This document shows positions 52,739 to 62,230 of a DNA stretch of 64,000 nt, piece after piece (the stretch's first letter is position 1; every line of letters begins with the position of its first letter). This DNA is from an uncultured Bacteroidales bacterium (GTDB taxonomy: Bacteria > Bacteroidota > Bacteroidia > Bacteroidales > FEN-979): assembly GCA_903837605.1 (NCBI GenBank), contig CAILVF010000014.1:25474-89473 (forward strand). Reading direction: 5' to 3'. The notes under the pieces were generated by a model, which ran no database searches, was not told where the DNA came from, and worked only from the letters and a program-made list of their open reading frames with translations. The translations under genes and the position numbers were made by a program.

Positions 52739-53659
52739 ATGAGCGACACAAATGAAATGAACACCGTGCTGGAACTGAAGCCGATGTCAAATTTTGTAGA
52801 AACCGATTATATAAGGGACATTACAAATCGTGGCCTGACGTATGTAAAAGCAGGTTTTCCGGTGCATTTCAGGGGCCCTTCGGGAACCGGCAAGACAACT
52901 GTTGCCATGCATCTTGCAAGCAAGATCGGAAGACCTGTGGTGATCATTCACGGAGATGCCGAATATAAAACTTCAGATCTGATCGGCAGTGAGCAGGGTT
53001 ATAAATACAAAAAGCTGGACGATAAATTCATTCATTCAGTGCATAAATATGAGGAAGACATGAGCAAGCAATGGGTGAACAACCGTTTGACCATTGCCGT
53101 TAAAAACGGATTTACCCTGATCTACGATGAATTTACACGCTCACGCCCTGAAGCCAATAACATACTGCTGCCCATTCTGCAGGAGAGAATGCTGAGTACA
53201 TCGGCTGCCAAGGAGGAAGATTATTACATGAAAGTACATCCTGAGTTCCGTGCTATATTCACTTCAAATCCCGAAGAATATGCCGGTGTTAACCGCACCC
53301 AGGATGCACTTCGTGACCGCATGGTAACCATGGACCTCGACCATTTCGACTACGAAACCGAGCTGAAAATCACCAGGGCAAAATCGGACCTTTCCCTCAA
53401 AGACACTGAGATTATCGTGAAAATCGTAAGGGGGCTGCGTGAATCGGGTAAAACTGAATTTGACCCCACTATCCGCGGTTCCATTATGATTGCAAAAACA
53501 CTGGCAACCTTAAAAACCACACCGTCGAAATCCAGAGATATCTTCCGTAAAATATGCCAGGACATACTCACTTCCGAAACAAGCCGTATTGGATCAAAGA
53601 CAAACCAGGAGAAAGTAAAAACCATTGTGGACGAACTTATCGAGCAGTATCTGCGGTAA
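52739..53659 (+). CDS. gvpN: Gas vesicle protein GvpN (AAA+ ATPase)
   Basis: 306 aa, MoxR-like AAA+ ATPase. Walker A 'GPSGTGKT' is at residues 46-53, Walker B at 'TLIYDEFTRSRPEANN', and the sensor region is 'RAIFTSNPEEYAGVN'. GvpN enlarges vesicles and is standard in gvp clusters. It follows the 61-aa gene and precedes an unrecognised 103-aa gene. Confidence 0.95.
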   Translation: MSDTNEMNTVLELKPMSNFVETDYIRDITNRGLTYVKAGFPVHFRGPSGTGKTTVAMHLASKIGRPVVIIHGDAEYKTSDLIGSEQGYKYKKLDDKFIHSVHKYEEDMSKQWVNNRLTIAVKNGFTLIYDEFTRSRPEANNILLPILQERMLSTSAAKEEDYYMKVHPEFRAIFTSNPEEYAGVNRTQDALRDRMVTMDLDHFDYETELKITRAKSDLSLKDTEIIVKIVRGLRESGKTEFDPTIRGSIMIAKTLATLKTTPSKSRDIFRKICQDILTSETSRIGSKTNQEKVKTIVDELIEQYLR

Positions 53660-53695
53660 GTCCCAGACAATTATAATTAAAAAGAAACCAGCAAT

Positions 53696-54007
53696 ATGCC
53701 AATTTCAAGCGGAATAAAAGGACTTCAAAGCATCAAAAGCATGCAGAGTGTCGTCAAATCGGGGATCCCCAACAAGGAGGATTCCGATTTTATAAAATTG
53801 TATATGCTCGAAAAAGAAAGATCACGATTGAAGAGCGAAGAAATAAGGATCATTCAGAGGCTTGAGATAATCCAGAACAGGCTTAAGGAGATTCAGGTAT
53901 ACTATGATGAAAAAGCAGGAGAAATGCACCATACGCCTGCCGAGAAAGCTAAAAAGCCTGGAAAGACCGATAAAAAAGAATGGAAGACGATGTCAATCGA
54001 TTACTAA
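53696..54007 (+). CDS. Small coiled-coil protein of the gvp cluster (possibly GvpV-like)
   Basis: 103 aa. Residues ~30-75 ('FIKLYMLEKERSRLKSEEIR...LEIIQNRLKEIQ') form a coiled coil, with basic tail segments. Cyanobacterial GvpV and GvpW proteins are of similar size and helical content, but I cannot confirm a match. It sits between gvpN and gvpJ, 12 bases before the latter. Confidence 0.5.
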   Translation: MPISSGIKGLQSIKSMQSVVKSGIPNKEDSDFIKLYMLEKERSRLKSEEIRIIQRLEIIQNRLKEIQVYYDEKAGEMHHTPAEKAKKPGKTDKKEWKTMSIDY

Positions 54008-54019
54008 ATAAACTGTACA

Positions 54020-54319
54020 ATGGCTGAAATGACTCATTCGGTGCAAGCGACCAACCTTGCAGATATCCTGGAAAGGGTACTCGATAAAGGGATCGTTATA
54101 GCAGGTGATATCAAAATCCAGATTGCCGATATCGATCTTTTAACAATTAAGATCAGGTTACTGGTAGCTTCTGTGGATAAGGCCATGGAAATGGGTATCA
54201 ACTGGTGGCAGGAAGACACCTATCTTTCGACAAAGGCCAGGGAGAAGGAGCTGATGCAACAGCAGGAAGCACTCGAAACCCGGCTGCAAAAGCTTGAGGC
54301 AATAAGCAACCCAATTTAA
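54020..54319 (+). CDS. gvpJ: GvpA/GvpJ family minor vesicle protein
   Basis: 99 aa. Residues ~10-60 are a GvpA-family core ('LADILERVLDKGIVIAGDIKIQIADIDLLTIKIRLLVASV'), then 'INWWQEDTYLSTKARE', the extension seen in GvpJ. GvpJ is a minor component that seeds vesicle formation. It follows the coiled-coil gene and precedes the Hsp20-type gene. Confidence 0.9.
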   Translation: MAEMTHSVQATNLADILERVLDKGIVIAGDIKIQIADIDLLTIKIRLLVASVDKAMEMGINWWQEDTYLSTKAREKELMQQQEALETRLQKLEAISNPI

Positions 54320-54345
54320 CGAAGTGAATTTAAAAACATATTAAG

Positions 54346-54864
54346 ATGGAAAAAGATAAGAATAAAGAGAAAAAAGAAGAGGCCGAAATGGATCTTTTCG
54401 GACTTGGCGGTCTGTTCAAAGGCATAGAAAAATTGGTTGACCTTGCCGGGAAACTCGATGAAAAAGGCGGGATAAATAAGGAGGGTGAGATCAATTTTGA
54501 TCATATCAGGAAAGGGATGAAAGGTGTTTATGGTTTTACCGTCAACACGATAGGCGGAGGGATTCCAAAAGTGGAGACATTCGGGAACATAAAGAAGACC
54601 CCCGAAGGGCCTAAAGTTGATGAAGAGCGGGAACCGATAACCGACGTCTTTGATGAGAAGAATGAGGTTGTTATCATCGCTGAAATGCCCGGGATCGAGG
54701 AAAATGACATTAAAATCGACCTGAAGGGTGATATCCTTGAAATTTCGGCCCTCGGTAAAAGCAGGACTTACCGTAAGGAACTGCTGCTTCCTGTAAAAGT
54801 CATTAAGAAAAACCTGCGTCACAAGTTCACTAACGGGATCCTGGAGATCAAGATAAAAAAATAA
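54346..54864 (+). CDS. GvpH/Hsp20-type small heat-shock protein
   Basis: 172 aa. After an acidic, Gly-rich N-terminus ('LFGLGGLFKGIEKLVDL') comes an alpha-crystallin domain ('PITDVFDEKNEVVIIAEMPGI', 'DIKIDLKGDILEISA'). Hsp20-like GvpH proteins act as holdases for hydrophobic GvpA in haloarchaeal and other clusters. It ends three bases before the ArsA/Get3-like gene. Confidence 0.83.
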   Translation: MEKDKNKEKKEEAEMDLFGLGGLFKGIEKLVDLAGKLDEKGGINKEGEINFDHIRKGMKGVYGFTVNTIGGGIPKVETFGNIKKTPEGPKVDEEREPITDVFDEKNEVVIIAEMPGIEENDIKIDLKGDILEISALGKSRTYRKELLLPVKVIKKNLRHKFTNGILEIKIKK

Positions 54865-54867
54865 ATT

Positions 54868-55806
54868 ATGGCACTGGTTGGTTTGAAAAACAACGACCTT
54901 AAACTCATTATTTTCGGCGGAAAAGGCGGCGTTGGAAAAACCTGTTGTGCCATTGCCACTGCCCTGGCTTTGTCTGAAAATTTCAAAACCCTTTTGATCT
55001 CCACCGATCCGGCCCACTCCCTTGCTGACTGCCTTGAGCAACAGATTGGTTTTAAAGTAACGAAAGTCAATGGTATCTCAAACCTTTCGGCCATCGAAGT
55101 GATCGCTGACGAGGCATTATCAAGGTTTCTCGCTGAAAGGCAGACACAGCTAAAAAAGCTTTTCGAGACCTCTACAAATCTTGACAACGAGGATATCGAC
55201 GAAATGTTGAGCTTGTCGATACCGGGAATAGATGAAGTAATGAGCTTTAAAACCATTATTGATTTCATTGAAAAAGGAGAGTTTGATAAATATATTGTGG
55301 ATACGGCGCCAACCGGTCATACACTCAGGCTTATATCATCTCCCAAATTATTTGATGAATGGATTAAAGTTGCCGCCAGGATGAGGTGGAAATACAGGTA
55401 TATGATAACCACTTTTTCAGGCACCTATCAGAATGACGAGGTGGATGATTTTTTGCTGGGCCTGAAAAAGATGGTCAAACGGATTGAGCAAATGTTGCAT
55501 GACTATTATAAATGCGAGTTCATCCCGGTATGTATCCCGGAAGCGATGGCTATCCTGGAAACCGGCAGGCTGATGGAAGATCTTGCCACATCCGGGATTG
55601 TTTCCCGTCAGATCATTGTGAACAATGTAATCACTGCTGATGGATGTGATTTTCTGGTAAAAAAGAGAGCCGCTCAACTGTACTATCTGGAAGAAATAAG
55701 CAGGAAATACAGCAATTTGAATATGGTTGAAGTTCCAATGTTTAACAAAGAGGTTAAGGGGCTGGAGTCTCTGCATAAATTAAAATCTTTTCTTTTAAGC
55801 GAATAA
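54868..55806 (+). CDS. ArsA/Get3-like ATPase
   Basis: 312 aa. The deviant Walker A 'GGKGGVGKT' (residues 17-25), switch 'STDPAHSLADCL', 'LSIPGIDEVM' and 'VDTAPTGHTLRL' are ArsA/Get3 signatures. Get3 inserts tail-anchored hydrophobic proteins; arsenite pumping would need ArsB/ArsC nearby, and none is seen. The Get3 zinc CxxC pair is not seen. In this cluster a hydrophobic-chain chaperone for GvpA-type proteins is more likely than arsenite resistance. Confidence 0.85.
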   Translation: MALVGLKNNDLKLIIFGGKGGVGKTCCAIATALALSENFKTLLISTDPAHSLADCLEQQIGFKVTKVNGISNLSAIEVIADEALSRFLAERQTQLKKLFETSTNLDNEDIDEMLSLSIPGIDEVMSFKTIIDFIEKGEFDKYIVDTAPTGHTLRLISSPKLFDEWIKVAARMRWKYRYMITTFSGTYQNDEVDDFLLGLKKMVKRIEQMLHDYYKCEFIPVCIPEAMAILETGRLMEDLATSGIVSRQIIVNNVITADGCDFLVKKRAAQLYYLEEISRKYSNLNMVEVPMFNKEVKGLESLHKLKSFLLSE

Positions 55807-55869
55807 CGGCAAGCCAAATACTTACAATCAAATTGTCACTCAACGAAGAAACCCAAAGATATAATTAAA

Positions 55870-58020
55870 ATGAAAGACAAAATAGTATTGCGGGTGAAGG
55901 AAGCCCTGGTAAAGGATGTTGGAAGGGCCATCGCAAGGATAGATCCCCAGGAAATGAAATCGATGGGGCTGGAAAGCGGCGAAGTGATTATGATCGAGGG
56001 AAAACGTGCAACACCTGTTAAAATTATGCCTTGTTATCCGGAAGACAGGGATAAAAGTATTATTCAGATTGACGGCATCAGCAGGGAGAATGCACAGGCC
56101 GGGCTTGACGAAAAAGTAACTGTAGCCAGGACCATCTGTCGTCAGGCTGTAAAAATAAAACTCAAGCCAGAATCAAAATCCGGTTCTCCGTTCAAAACCG
56201 ATGATGCCAAATATATTGGGTCCCTCATCAATGGCCTGCCTGTTGTAAAAGGAGATAAAGTGAAAGCCACACTTTTTGGCTCACGTTCAGTTGATTATAC
56301 TGTTACAGGTGTCAGTCCTGAAGGGGTAGTGCTGATACACCCTAACACCAGTTTCCAGCTTGAATTAACAAAACAGGAAGGAGAACGCAAGAGCAAGGTT
56401 TCCTATGAAGACATAGGAGGACTTGGGAACCAGGTTCAACGCATCAGGGAGATGATTGAACTCCCCCTGAAGTACCCTGAGATTTTCGACAGGCTGGGAG
56501 TACAACCTCCCAAGGGTGTTTTCCTATATGGCCCTCCGGGCACCGGAAAGACCTTAATCGTAAGGGCAGTTGCTCATGAAACGGATGCATATTTCATTAA
56601 TATATCAGGTCCAGAGATCATGGGGAAATTTTATGGTGAGAGCGAAGGGCGGATACGAAAGCTGTTTGAGGAAGCCCAGGCTCATGCACCTTCAATAATA
56701 TTCATCGATGAAATTGATGCCATTGCCCCCAAGAGGGAGGATATGGGCGGGGAGAAACAGGTTGAGAAACGTGTGGTTGCACAGCTGTTGTCATTAATGG
56801 ACGGTCTTGAATCCAGAGGTAAAGTCATAGTGATCGGCGCAACCAACATTCCTAATTCCATTGATCCTGCCCTTAGAAGGCCGGGAAGATTCGACAGGGA
56901 AATTTCTATTTCCATTCCCGATAAAAAGGGCAGACTGGAAATCCTTCATATCCATACAAGGGGTATTCCTATGGCTTTGGATGCGGATATGGAAAAACTG
57001 GCCGAAATCACCCACGGTTTCGTAGGGGCCGATCTTGAGGCATTGGCCCGTGAAGCCGCAATGACCGCCTTAAGGAAAATCCTTCCCCGGATAGATTTTG
57101 AAATGTCTGAAATTCCATATGAGCTCCTGATGTCGCTGGAAGTTACCATGGATAATTTCCTGGATGCTATGAAAGAGGTTGAGCCTTCAGCTATCAGGGA
57201 AGTATTTGTAGAAGTGCCCGATGTTAAATGGGATGACGTTGGCGGACTTGATGAGATCAAGGAAGCTTTGATGGAAACAGTTGAATGGCCGCTTAAATAT
57301 GCTGAATTGTTTAAAAAAGCCGACACCAAACCTCCTAAAGGTATTATTCTTCACGGAAAACCAGGGACAGGGAAAACATACCTGGCCAAAGCCCTTGCAA
57401 GCGAGAGCGGAGTGAATTTCATATCAGTAAAGGGCCCGCAAATTTTAAGCCGCTATATCGGGGAGTCAGAAAAAGGAGTAAGGGAATTATTCAGAATGGC
57501 TAAGCAGGCTTCACCCTGTATACTCTTCCTTGACGAAATAGACAGCCTTACTCCCAGGCGTAGTAATGATAGCTCCGGCTCAGGTGTGATCGAGAGGGTG
57601 ATAGGCCAGTTCCTCACGGAAATGGACGGAATTGAGGATCTGAAAGGCGTGATTGTTCTGGCTGCTACAAACCGTATCGATTTAATTGACCCCGCTTTAT
57701 TGAGGAGTGGCCGTTTCGACCTGATATTTGAATTACCCCTGCCCGATTGTAAAACGAGAGAGAAAATATTCGGCATCCACACCCGTAATAAACCTATCGG
57801 TAAAAAAACGAACCTGAACAAACTTGCTTTGAAAACTGAAGGCCTCACAGGTTCCGACATAGAGTTTATTTGCCGTAAGGCAGCTATGCTTGCCATCCGC
57901 GAATTGATTGAAAGGAAAAGAAATAAATCCGATGAGGTTACGGGTGAAATTTTCATTCTGGAATCTCATTTTCAAGAAGCTATTGAATTAGTATTAAAGC
58001 AAAACGCAACTAAAAAATAA
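55870..58020 (+). CDS. CDC48/VCP-like double-AAA ATPase
   Basis: 716 aa. The N-terminal double-psi barrel ('[20 protein letters not shown]') precedes two AAA modules: Walker A 'GPPGTGKT' at 221-228 with '[14 protein letters not shown]', and 'GKPGTGKT' at 496-503 with '[14 protein letters not shown]'. Arg fingers lie near 'RRPGRFDRE' and 'LRSGRFDLI'. CDC48 pulls apart protein complexes; in gvp clusters it is found with ArsA-like ATPases. The second Walker A has Lys where most have Pro. It is transcribed with the ATPase upstream and the GvpF/L-J gene downstream. Confidence 0.93.
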   Translation: MKDKIVLRVKEALVKDVGRAIARIDPQEMKSMGLESGEVIMIEGKRATPVKIMPCYPEDRDKSIIQIDGISRENAQAGLDEKVTVARTICRQAVKIKLKPESKSGSPFKTDDAKYIGSLINGLPVVKGDKVKATLFGSRSVDYTVTGVSPEGVVLIHPNTSFQLELTKQEGERKSKVSYEDIGGLGNQVQRIREMIELPLKYPEIFDRLGVQPPKGVFLYGPPGTGKTLIVRAVAHETDAYFINISGPEIMGKFYGESEGRIRKLFEEAQAHAPSIIFIDEIDAIAPKREDMGGEKQVEKRVVAQLLSLMDGLESRGKVIVIGATNIPNSIDPALRRPGRFDREISISIPDKKGRLEILHIHTRGIPMALDADMEKLAEITHGFVGADLEALAREAAMTALRKILPRIDFEMSEIPYELLMSLEVTMDNFLDAMKEVEPSAIREVFVEVPDVKWDDVGGLDEIKEALMETVEWPLKYAELFKKADTKPPKGIILHGKPGTGKTYLAKALASESGVNFISVKGPQILSRYIGESEKGVRELFRMAKQASPCILFLDEIDSLTPRRSNDSSGSGVIERVIGQFLTEMDGIEDLKGVIVLAATNRIDLIDPALLRSGRFDLIFELPLPDCKTREKIFGIHTRNKPIGKKTNLNKLALKTEGLTGSDIEFICRKAAMLAIRELIERKRNKSDEVTGEIFILESHFQEAIELVLKQNATKK

Positions 58021-58051
58021 AAAAAATCCCTTCACCATAAACCTAAAGAAT

Positions 58052-59092
58052 ATGCCGGCAAAAGGAATTTATCTTTATGGAATTGTTCCGAATTTCTACG
58101 GGACAACGCAATTTCAATCAATTGAAAATTCAGGTGTTTACGCGATAACCTTTCAGAAAATCTCCGCTATTGTTTCTGACAGGGAGAATGCATGCATCGA
58201 TTATCTGGACAGGGAGACTCTGGGATATATGCTGGTCCACCATCAGAAAACAATTGAAGAACTCCAGAATCAAGGTTTCAGAATGATCATCCCCATGCGT
58301 CTTGGAACGATAGTAAGATCAAAAGAAGAGGTTATTAAAATACTTTCCAATGGCTATGACCTTATCATTGACATTCTTAAGAAAATCGAATACCTGACAG
58401 AGATTGACCTGGTGGTTAACTGGGCTGATTTTACAACAGTGTTAAAATCAATTGCAGAGCTTCCGGATGTTCAGGAAATGAAAACGGAGATGATAAAAAA
58501 CAATGGTATCATCCAAAAAGTCGATCAGTGTAAAATGGGAATGTATATAAAGGAACTCCTGGTTAGTAAAAACAAAGCGGTCGAATTAACAATTCTGGAT
58601 GCATTATCCCCATTTGGCCTCGATATTATAATGCATGAGGTGATGAATGATGAGATGGTTACTAACTCTGCATTTCTGATCAACAGGGCTAAACAGGACA
58701 AGTTTGAAGATGTCATTGAAGAGCTTGATAAAAAATATAATGGTGCTTTGAATTTCAAATTAGTAGGGCCTTTGCCGTACTATAGTTTCTATACGCTTGA
58801 AGTCCGGGAAATGGACCCGGAAAATGTTGTCCAGGCAACTAAAGAGCTTGGGCTTAGCGGCGAAACTTCAGAATCCGAAATTAAAAAAGCATACCTGGGG
58901 AAAGCCAAATTATTTCATCCCGATGCCCATCTTGACAACGGAGATGATGAAAGTTTTCAAAGAATCAATAAGGCCTATCATACATTACTTGACTATTCTG
59001 CAGCTGTCAGGCAATCATCGAAACAGGAAATGATCTCTTTAACCAAAGAAAATGTACTGGATAATCTAATCCTGGTAAAAATAAAGGAGTAG
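58052..59092 (+). CDS. GvpF/L family protein fused to a J domain
   Basis: 346 aa. Residues 1-250 are a GvpF/L fold ('GIYLYGIVPN', 'MRLGTIVRS', 'SAFLINRAKQDKFEDVIEELDKKYNG', 'LVGPLPYYSFYTL'). Residues ~260-325 are a J domain with the HPD tripeptide at 289-291 ('KAKLFHPDAHL') and 'FQRINKAYHTLL'. J domains activate Hsp70, so this protein may bring DnaK to the growing vesicle. It is two bases from the next GvpF/L gene, with AGGAG in its last codons acting as that gene's SD. Confidence 0.88.
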   Translation: MPAKGIYLYGIVPNFYGTTQFQSIENSGVYAITFQKISAIVSDRENACIDYLDRETLGYMLVHHQKTIEELQNQGFRMIIPMRLGTIVRSKEEVIKILSNGYDLIIDILKKIEYLTEIDLVVNWADFTTVLKSIAELPDVQEMKTEMIKNNGIIQKVDQCKMGMYIKELLVSKNKAVELTILDALSPFGLDIIMHEVMNDEMVTNSAFLINRAKQDKFEDVIEELDKKYNGALNFKLVGPLPYYSFYTLEVREMDPENVVQATKELGLSGETSESEIKKAYLGKAKLFHPDAHLDNGDDESFQRINKAYHTLLDYSAAVRQSSKQEMISLTKENVLDNLILVKIKE

Positions 59093-59093
59093 T

Positions 59094-59867
59094 ATGCAGC
59101 GCGACGGAAAATACATTTATTGCATTATCGCATCAAATTACGACGTCAACCTGGGGCCTATCGGAGTTGGCGGACGCGGCGACCTGGTTTCCACGATTGG
59201 TTTCGATGGCCTTTGCATGGTGGTTAGCGATCACCCCCTAAGCAGGTTCGTTGTAAATCCTGAGAACATGCTGGCACACCAGAAAGTAATTGAAGAGGTC
59301 ATGAAGGAATTCAACAGTATACTTCCTATACGGTTTGGCACTATCGCTGCAACTCCAGATGAAATAAGGAACCTTTTGAACCGAAGATACAGTGAGTTTA
59401 TGGAATTGTTAAGGCAGTTTGAAAATAAGGTAGAGCTCAATGTCAGGGGGAACTGGAAAAACATGGGTGTTATATACAAAGAGATTGACAATGAACATGC
59501 CGAGCTGCAAAAGATCAGGATTGAAATCCAAAACCTGAAGGACCCGGAAAAAAGAGATATAAAGATTGCTGAAGCGGGAACATTGGTCGAGCATGCTTTA
59601 ATACAGAAAAAAGAGAAGGAAACTGAAAAGATCATTGATGCATTCCGCAAATCGGTATTCGATTACAAACAAAATAAAATGAGCGGGGATTCCATGTTTA
59701 TGAACACGGCTTTCCTCATAAACAGCGGAAGGGAGATTGAATTCGATAACATTATGGCCGACCTTGGAAATAAGAACCAGGGCCGAAGCGACTTTGTATA
59801 CACTGCCCCGCTGCCTATCTTTAATTTTATCGATCTTAAAATTTTTCCTGAAAAATGGGAAATGTAA
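59094..59867 (+). CDS. GvpF/L family protein
   Basis: 257 aa. It has the GvpF/L pattern: 'YIYCIIASN', 'LAHQKVIEEVM', 'LPIRFGTIAAT', 'MNTAFLINSGREIEFDNIM' and a C-terminal 'PLPIFNFIDLKI'. The central part is a Glu/Lys-rich coiled helix. GvpF contacts GvpA during nucleation. It begins two bases after the GvpF/L-J gene and is coupled to it. Confidence 0.93.
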   Translation: MQRDGKYIYCIIASNYDVNLGPIGVGGRGDLVSTIGFDGLCMVVSDHPLSRFVVNPENMLAHQKVIEEVMKEFNSILPIRFGTIAATPDEIRNLLNRRYSEFMELLRQFENKVELNVRGNWKNMGVIYKEIDNEHAELQKIRIEIQNLKDPEKRDIKIAEAGTLVEHALIQKKEKETEKIIDAFRKSVFDYKQNKMSGDSMFMNTAFLINSGREIEFDNIMADLGNKNQGRSDFVYTAPLPIFNFIDLKIFPEKWEM

Positions 59868-59889
59868 ACTAAATGCTGAAATACACGCT

Positions 59890-60672
59890 ATGAATAACGA
59901 ACAGGAAACACCGAAAGAAGGAAAATATATTTACGGGATCATAAGGCATAACGGCCCTGTTGAATTTGGCCCGATCGGGATTGGCAAACGATCAGACCTG
60001 GTCTACGGAATCAATTATAATGATATCAGTGCTATAGTAAGTAATTCCCCGATCATCCAATATGAAGCAAGGAGAGTGAACATGACTACTCATGAAAAAG
60101 TCCTTGAGGATGTCATGCAAAAGTTCACCGTTCTTCCTGTTCGTTTTTCAACGATCTCCGAACACAACGATGATGCTGGTATCATAAGGATTCTTGAAAA
60201 CGATTATGAAAAATTCAGTGATCTTCTACATAAAATGGAGGGTAAGAAAGAGCTGGGGCTTAAAGTACTTGCTCATGAGGCACAGATGTACGAAACTATT
60301 GTTGAGAAATACGAAAGTATAAGGATCATGAGGGGCAAACTAATGAATCTGCCTGTCGACAAAACCCATTACCAGAGAATGAAAATCGGGGAAATGGTGG
60401 CTGAAGCTCTTAAAAAGGAGACGGAAACATATAAAAACATCATACACTCAGTACTGGATCCGCTTGCTGAAGATGTGAAAGTAAACGATAACTACGGAGA
60501 AATGATGATTCTCAATGCCGCCTTCCTAATTAAAAATTCCAAAGAACCTGAATTCGACATAGCAGTAAATGAACTTGATGAGAAATACGGGACTTTAATG
60601 ACCTTCAAATACGTAGGCACATTGCCTCCTTACAATTTTGTTAACCTGGTAATTAAAACGAAAGGAATTTAG
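59890..60672 (+). CDS. GvpF/L family protein
   Basis: 260 aa from the ATG at 59890 ('MNNEQETPKEGKYIYG'). The frame extends upstream to 59737, but that part overlaps the previous GvpF/L gene and has no family sequence. Landmarks are 'KYIYGIIRHN', 'TTHEKVLEDVM', 'LPVRFSTIS', 'NAAFLIKNSKEPEFDIAV' and 'GTLPPYNFVNLVI'. One base separates its stop from gvpG. Confidence 0.92.
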   Translation: MNNEQETPKEGKYIYGIIRHNGPVEFGPIGIGKRSDLVYGINYNDISAIVSNSPIIQYEARRVNMTTHEKVLEDVMQKFTVLPVRFSTISEHNDDAGIIRILENDYEKFSDLLHKMEGKKELGLKVLAHEAQMYETIVEKYESIRIMRGKLMNLPVDKTHYQRMKIGEMVAEALKKETETYKNIIHSVLDPLAEDVKVNDNYGEMMILNAAFLIKNSKEPEFDIAVNELDEKYGTLMTFKYVGTLPPYNFVNLVIKTKGI

Positions 60673-60673
60673 T

Positions 60674-60910
60674 ATGTTTTTAATTGATGATATTCTTCTT
60701 GCACCATTAAAAGGCGTGATTTTTATAGGGAACAAGATCAATGAGATAATGGATCATGAAATGTCTGATGAAGGCGCCATCAAAGAACGCCTTATGGCAT
60801 TGCAGCTGAAGTTTGAGCTTGATGAAATTGATATTGATGAATACGACAGAATGGAAGATGAATTGCTTGGTTTACTTGCCGACATCCGGGAAGTGAAAGA
60901 GAATAACTAG
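60674..60910 (+). CDS. gvpG: Gas vesicle protein GvpG
   Basis: 78 aa. 'MFLIDDILLAPLKGVIFIGNKINE' and 'KERLMALQLKFELDEIDIDEYDRMED' match GvpG, a small minor protein that binds GvpF/L in vesicle initiation. It starts one base after the GvpF/L stop at 60672. Confidence 0.9.
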   Translation: MFLIDDILLAPLKGVIFIGNKINEIMDHEMSDEGAIKERLMALQLKFELDEIDIDEYDRMEDELLGLLADIREVKENN

Positions 60911-60938
60911 CCTTGTACCGATAAAAGGAGGAGTAGCA

Positions 60939-61214
60939 ATGAGTAAAATAATTGATATAAAAAAAACAACAGTAAAGTTTCTTAAAGAGACGATCAATTG
61001 CGATGATGTAACTGTAATAAAAATTGAAAAAGTCAATGATATCTGGAAATCTGTTGCCGAGGTTTACGAAGATGATTCATTTTTGAAATCCATGAACCTG
61101 CCTCCGAAAAAGATACGCTTATTCTATCTTGTCAAGATCGATGACAAGCTTGAAATCCTATCTTTCGAACGTCATAATACCTTTGAAGAATCTTCAGGCA
61201 CCGATGGTAATTAA
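60939..61214 (+). CDS. gvpO: Gas vesicle protein GvpO
   Basis: 91 aa. 'AVEYED'-like segments are absent, but 'DIWKSVAEVYEDDSFLKSMNLPPKKIRLFYLVKIDDKLEILSFERH' fits GvpO, which acts in early assembly. A very strong Shine-Dalgarno (AAAGGAGGAG) lies just upstream. Confidence 0.88.
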   Translation: MSKIIDIKKTTVKFLKETINCDDVTVIKIEKVNDIWKSVAEVYEDDSFLKSMNLPPKKIRLFYLVKIDDKLEILSFERHNTFEESSGTDGN

Positions 61215-61231
61215 TCTAACGGATAGCTGCG

Positions 61232-62029
61232 ATGATCAACGAACTGATATATGTGTATTGCATAGCCGTTAATCCTCCTGGGCTCATTGACGAATTGAAA
61301 GCCAGGGGCCTGAAGTCTATCGAAATTGGACAATTTAATGTTCTGATAAAAAATGTCCCTGAAATCGAATTTTCAGAAGAGAATCTGAAACAGAACATTG
61401 CAGATCTTCGGTGGCTGGAAGCCAACGCAAGGGAACATATCAATGTGATCGGAATGATCATGGGATATACTTCAGTGATTCCTTTTAAGTTTGGTACAAT
61501 TTTTAAAACCCTTGAAAGCCTTGAAAAATTCATTTCGGTTTATTCCGGGTCCCTTCTTGAGAATTTCGAATTCATAAAAGGGAGAGAAGAATGGGCAGTA
61601 AAAATTTATTGCGACCGCAAAGCCCTGAGTAAACACATTGATGAACTTAGCGAGACTGCTGCTGCTTTGGAAAAACAGATCATGGCCAGTTCACCGGGCA
61701 AAGCATTTCTTTTACAAAGAAAAAAAGCCGACCTGATTGAAAATGAGCTGGACAGGATCTGCAAGGAACGCGGGCAATCCTATTTTAGTGAACTTGCGAT
61801 ATTGAGTGAGGCAAACAGCCTAAACAACCTTCTCCCAAAGGAAGTCTCAGGAAGAGATGATACGATGATACTTAATGCTTCATTCCTCGTCAACAGCGAC
61901 AAAGTCTCTCATGTCAAAGACATATTCATAAAACTGGGGAGCAGGGAGGTGAATTCCTCTTTTCATATCGAAATAACCGGTCCCTGGCCTCCTTTCAGCT
62001 TTATCTCGATTAACGAAAAAACGCAATGA
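61232..62029 (+). CDS. GvpF/L family protein
   Basis: 265 aa. It has 'LIYVYCIAVNP', 'VIPFKFGTIFKT', 'MILNASFLVNSDKVSHVKDIFI' and 'GPWPPFSFISI'. In this copy, 'FKFGTI' replaces the usual 'VRFGTI'. It overlaps the following GvpA-family gene by four bases. Confidence 0.92.
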   Translation: MINELIYVYCIAVNPPGLIDELKARGLKSIEIGQFNVLIKNVPEIEFSEENLKQNIADLRWLEANAREHINVIGMIMGYTSVIPFKFGTIFKTLESLEKFISVYSGSLLENFEFIKGREEWAVKIYCDRKALSKHIDELSETAAALEKQIMASSPGKAFLLQRKKADLIENELDRICKERGQSYFSELAILSEANSLNNLLPKEVSGRDDTMILNASFLVNSDKVSHVKDIFIKLGSREVNSSFHIEITGPWPPFSFISINEKTQ

Positions 62030-62220
62030 ACGAAAATGTTATCGACCGTTCAAGAGATATCACAATCCTGGAAGTACTCGACAGGGTTCTGAACAAAGGT
62101 GTCATCCTTACAGGTGACATCGTAATTTCAGTTGCCGATATTGACCTGATCTACCTCGGTGTGAAATTAATGCTGAGTTCTGTTGAAACCATGGAGAAAT
62201 TAAAATCAGGCAGGCACTAA
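62026..62220 (+). CDS. GvpA-family minor protein (GvpM/S type)
   Basis: 64 aa: 'TILEVLDRVLNKGVILTGDIVISVADIDLIYLGVKLMLSSVETM' is a GvpA-family core without the C-terminal extension of GvpJ, so it resembles GvpM or GvpS. These minor proteins are needed for nucleation. It overlaps the GvpF/L gene at 61232 and is followed by another GvpF/L gene after ten bases. Confidence 0.88.
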   Translation: MNENVIDRSRDITILEVLDRVLNKGVILTGDIVISVADIDLIYLGVKLMLSSVETMEKLKSGRH

Positions 62221-62230
62221 TAGCTTAACA

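Noticed and set aside
54316..55041. 241-codon minus-strand reading frame
   Set aside because: It is antisense to the Hsp20-type and ArsA-like genes, both of which have clear family motifs; no promoter or family supports the reverse frame.
54868..55806. Arsenite-resistance role for the ArsA-like ATPase
   Set aside because: No arsB, arsC, arsD or arsR is near and the gene is embedded among vesicle genes; chaperone use is more plausible.
59737..59889. N-terminal extension of the third GvpF/L protein
   Set aside because: The extra 51 residues overlap the preceding GvpF/L gene in another frame and carry no family sequence; the ATG at 59890 begins the conserved part.
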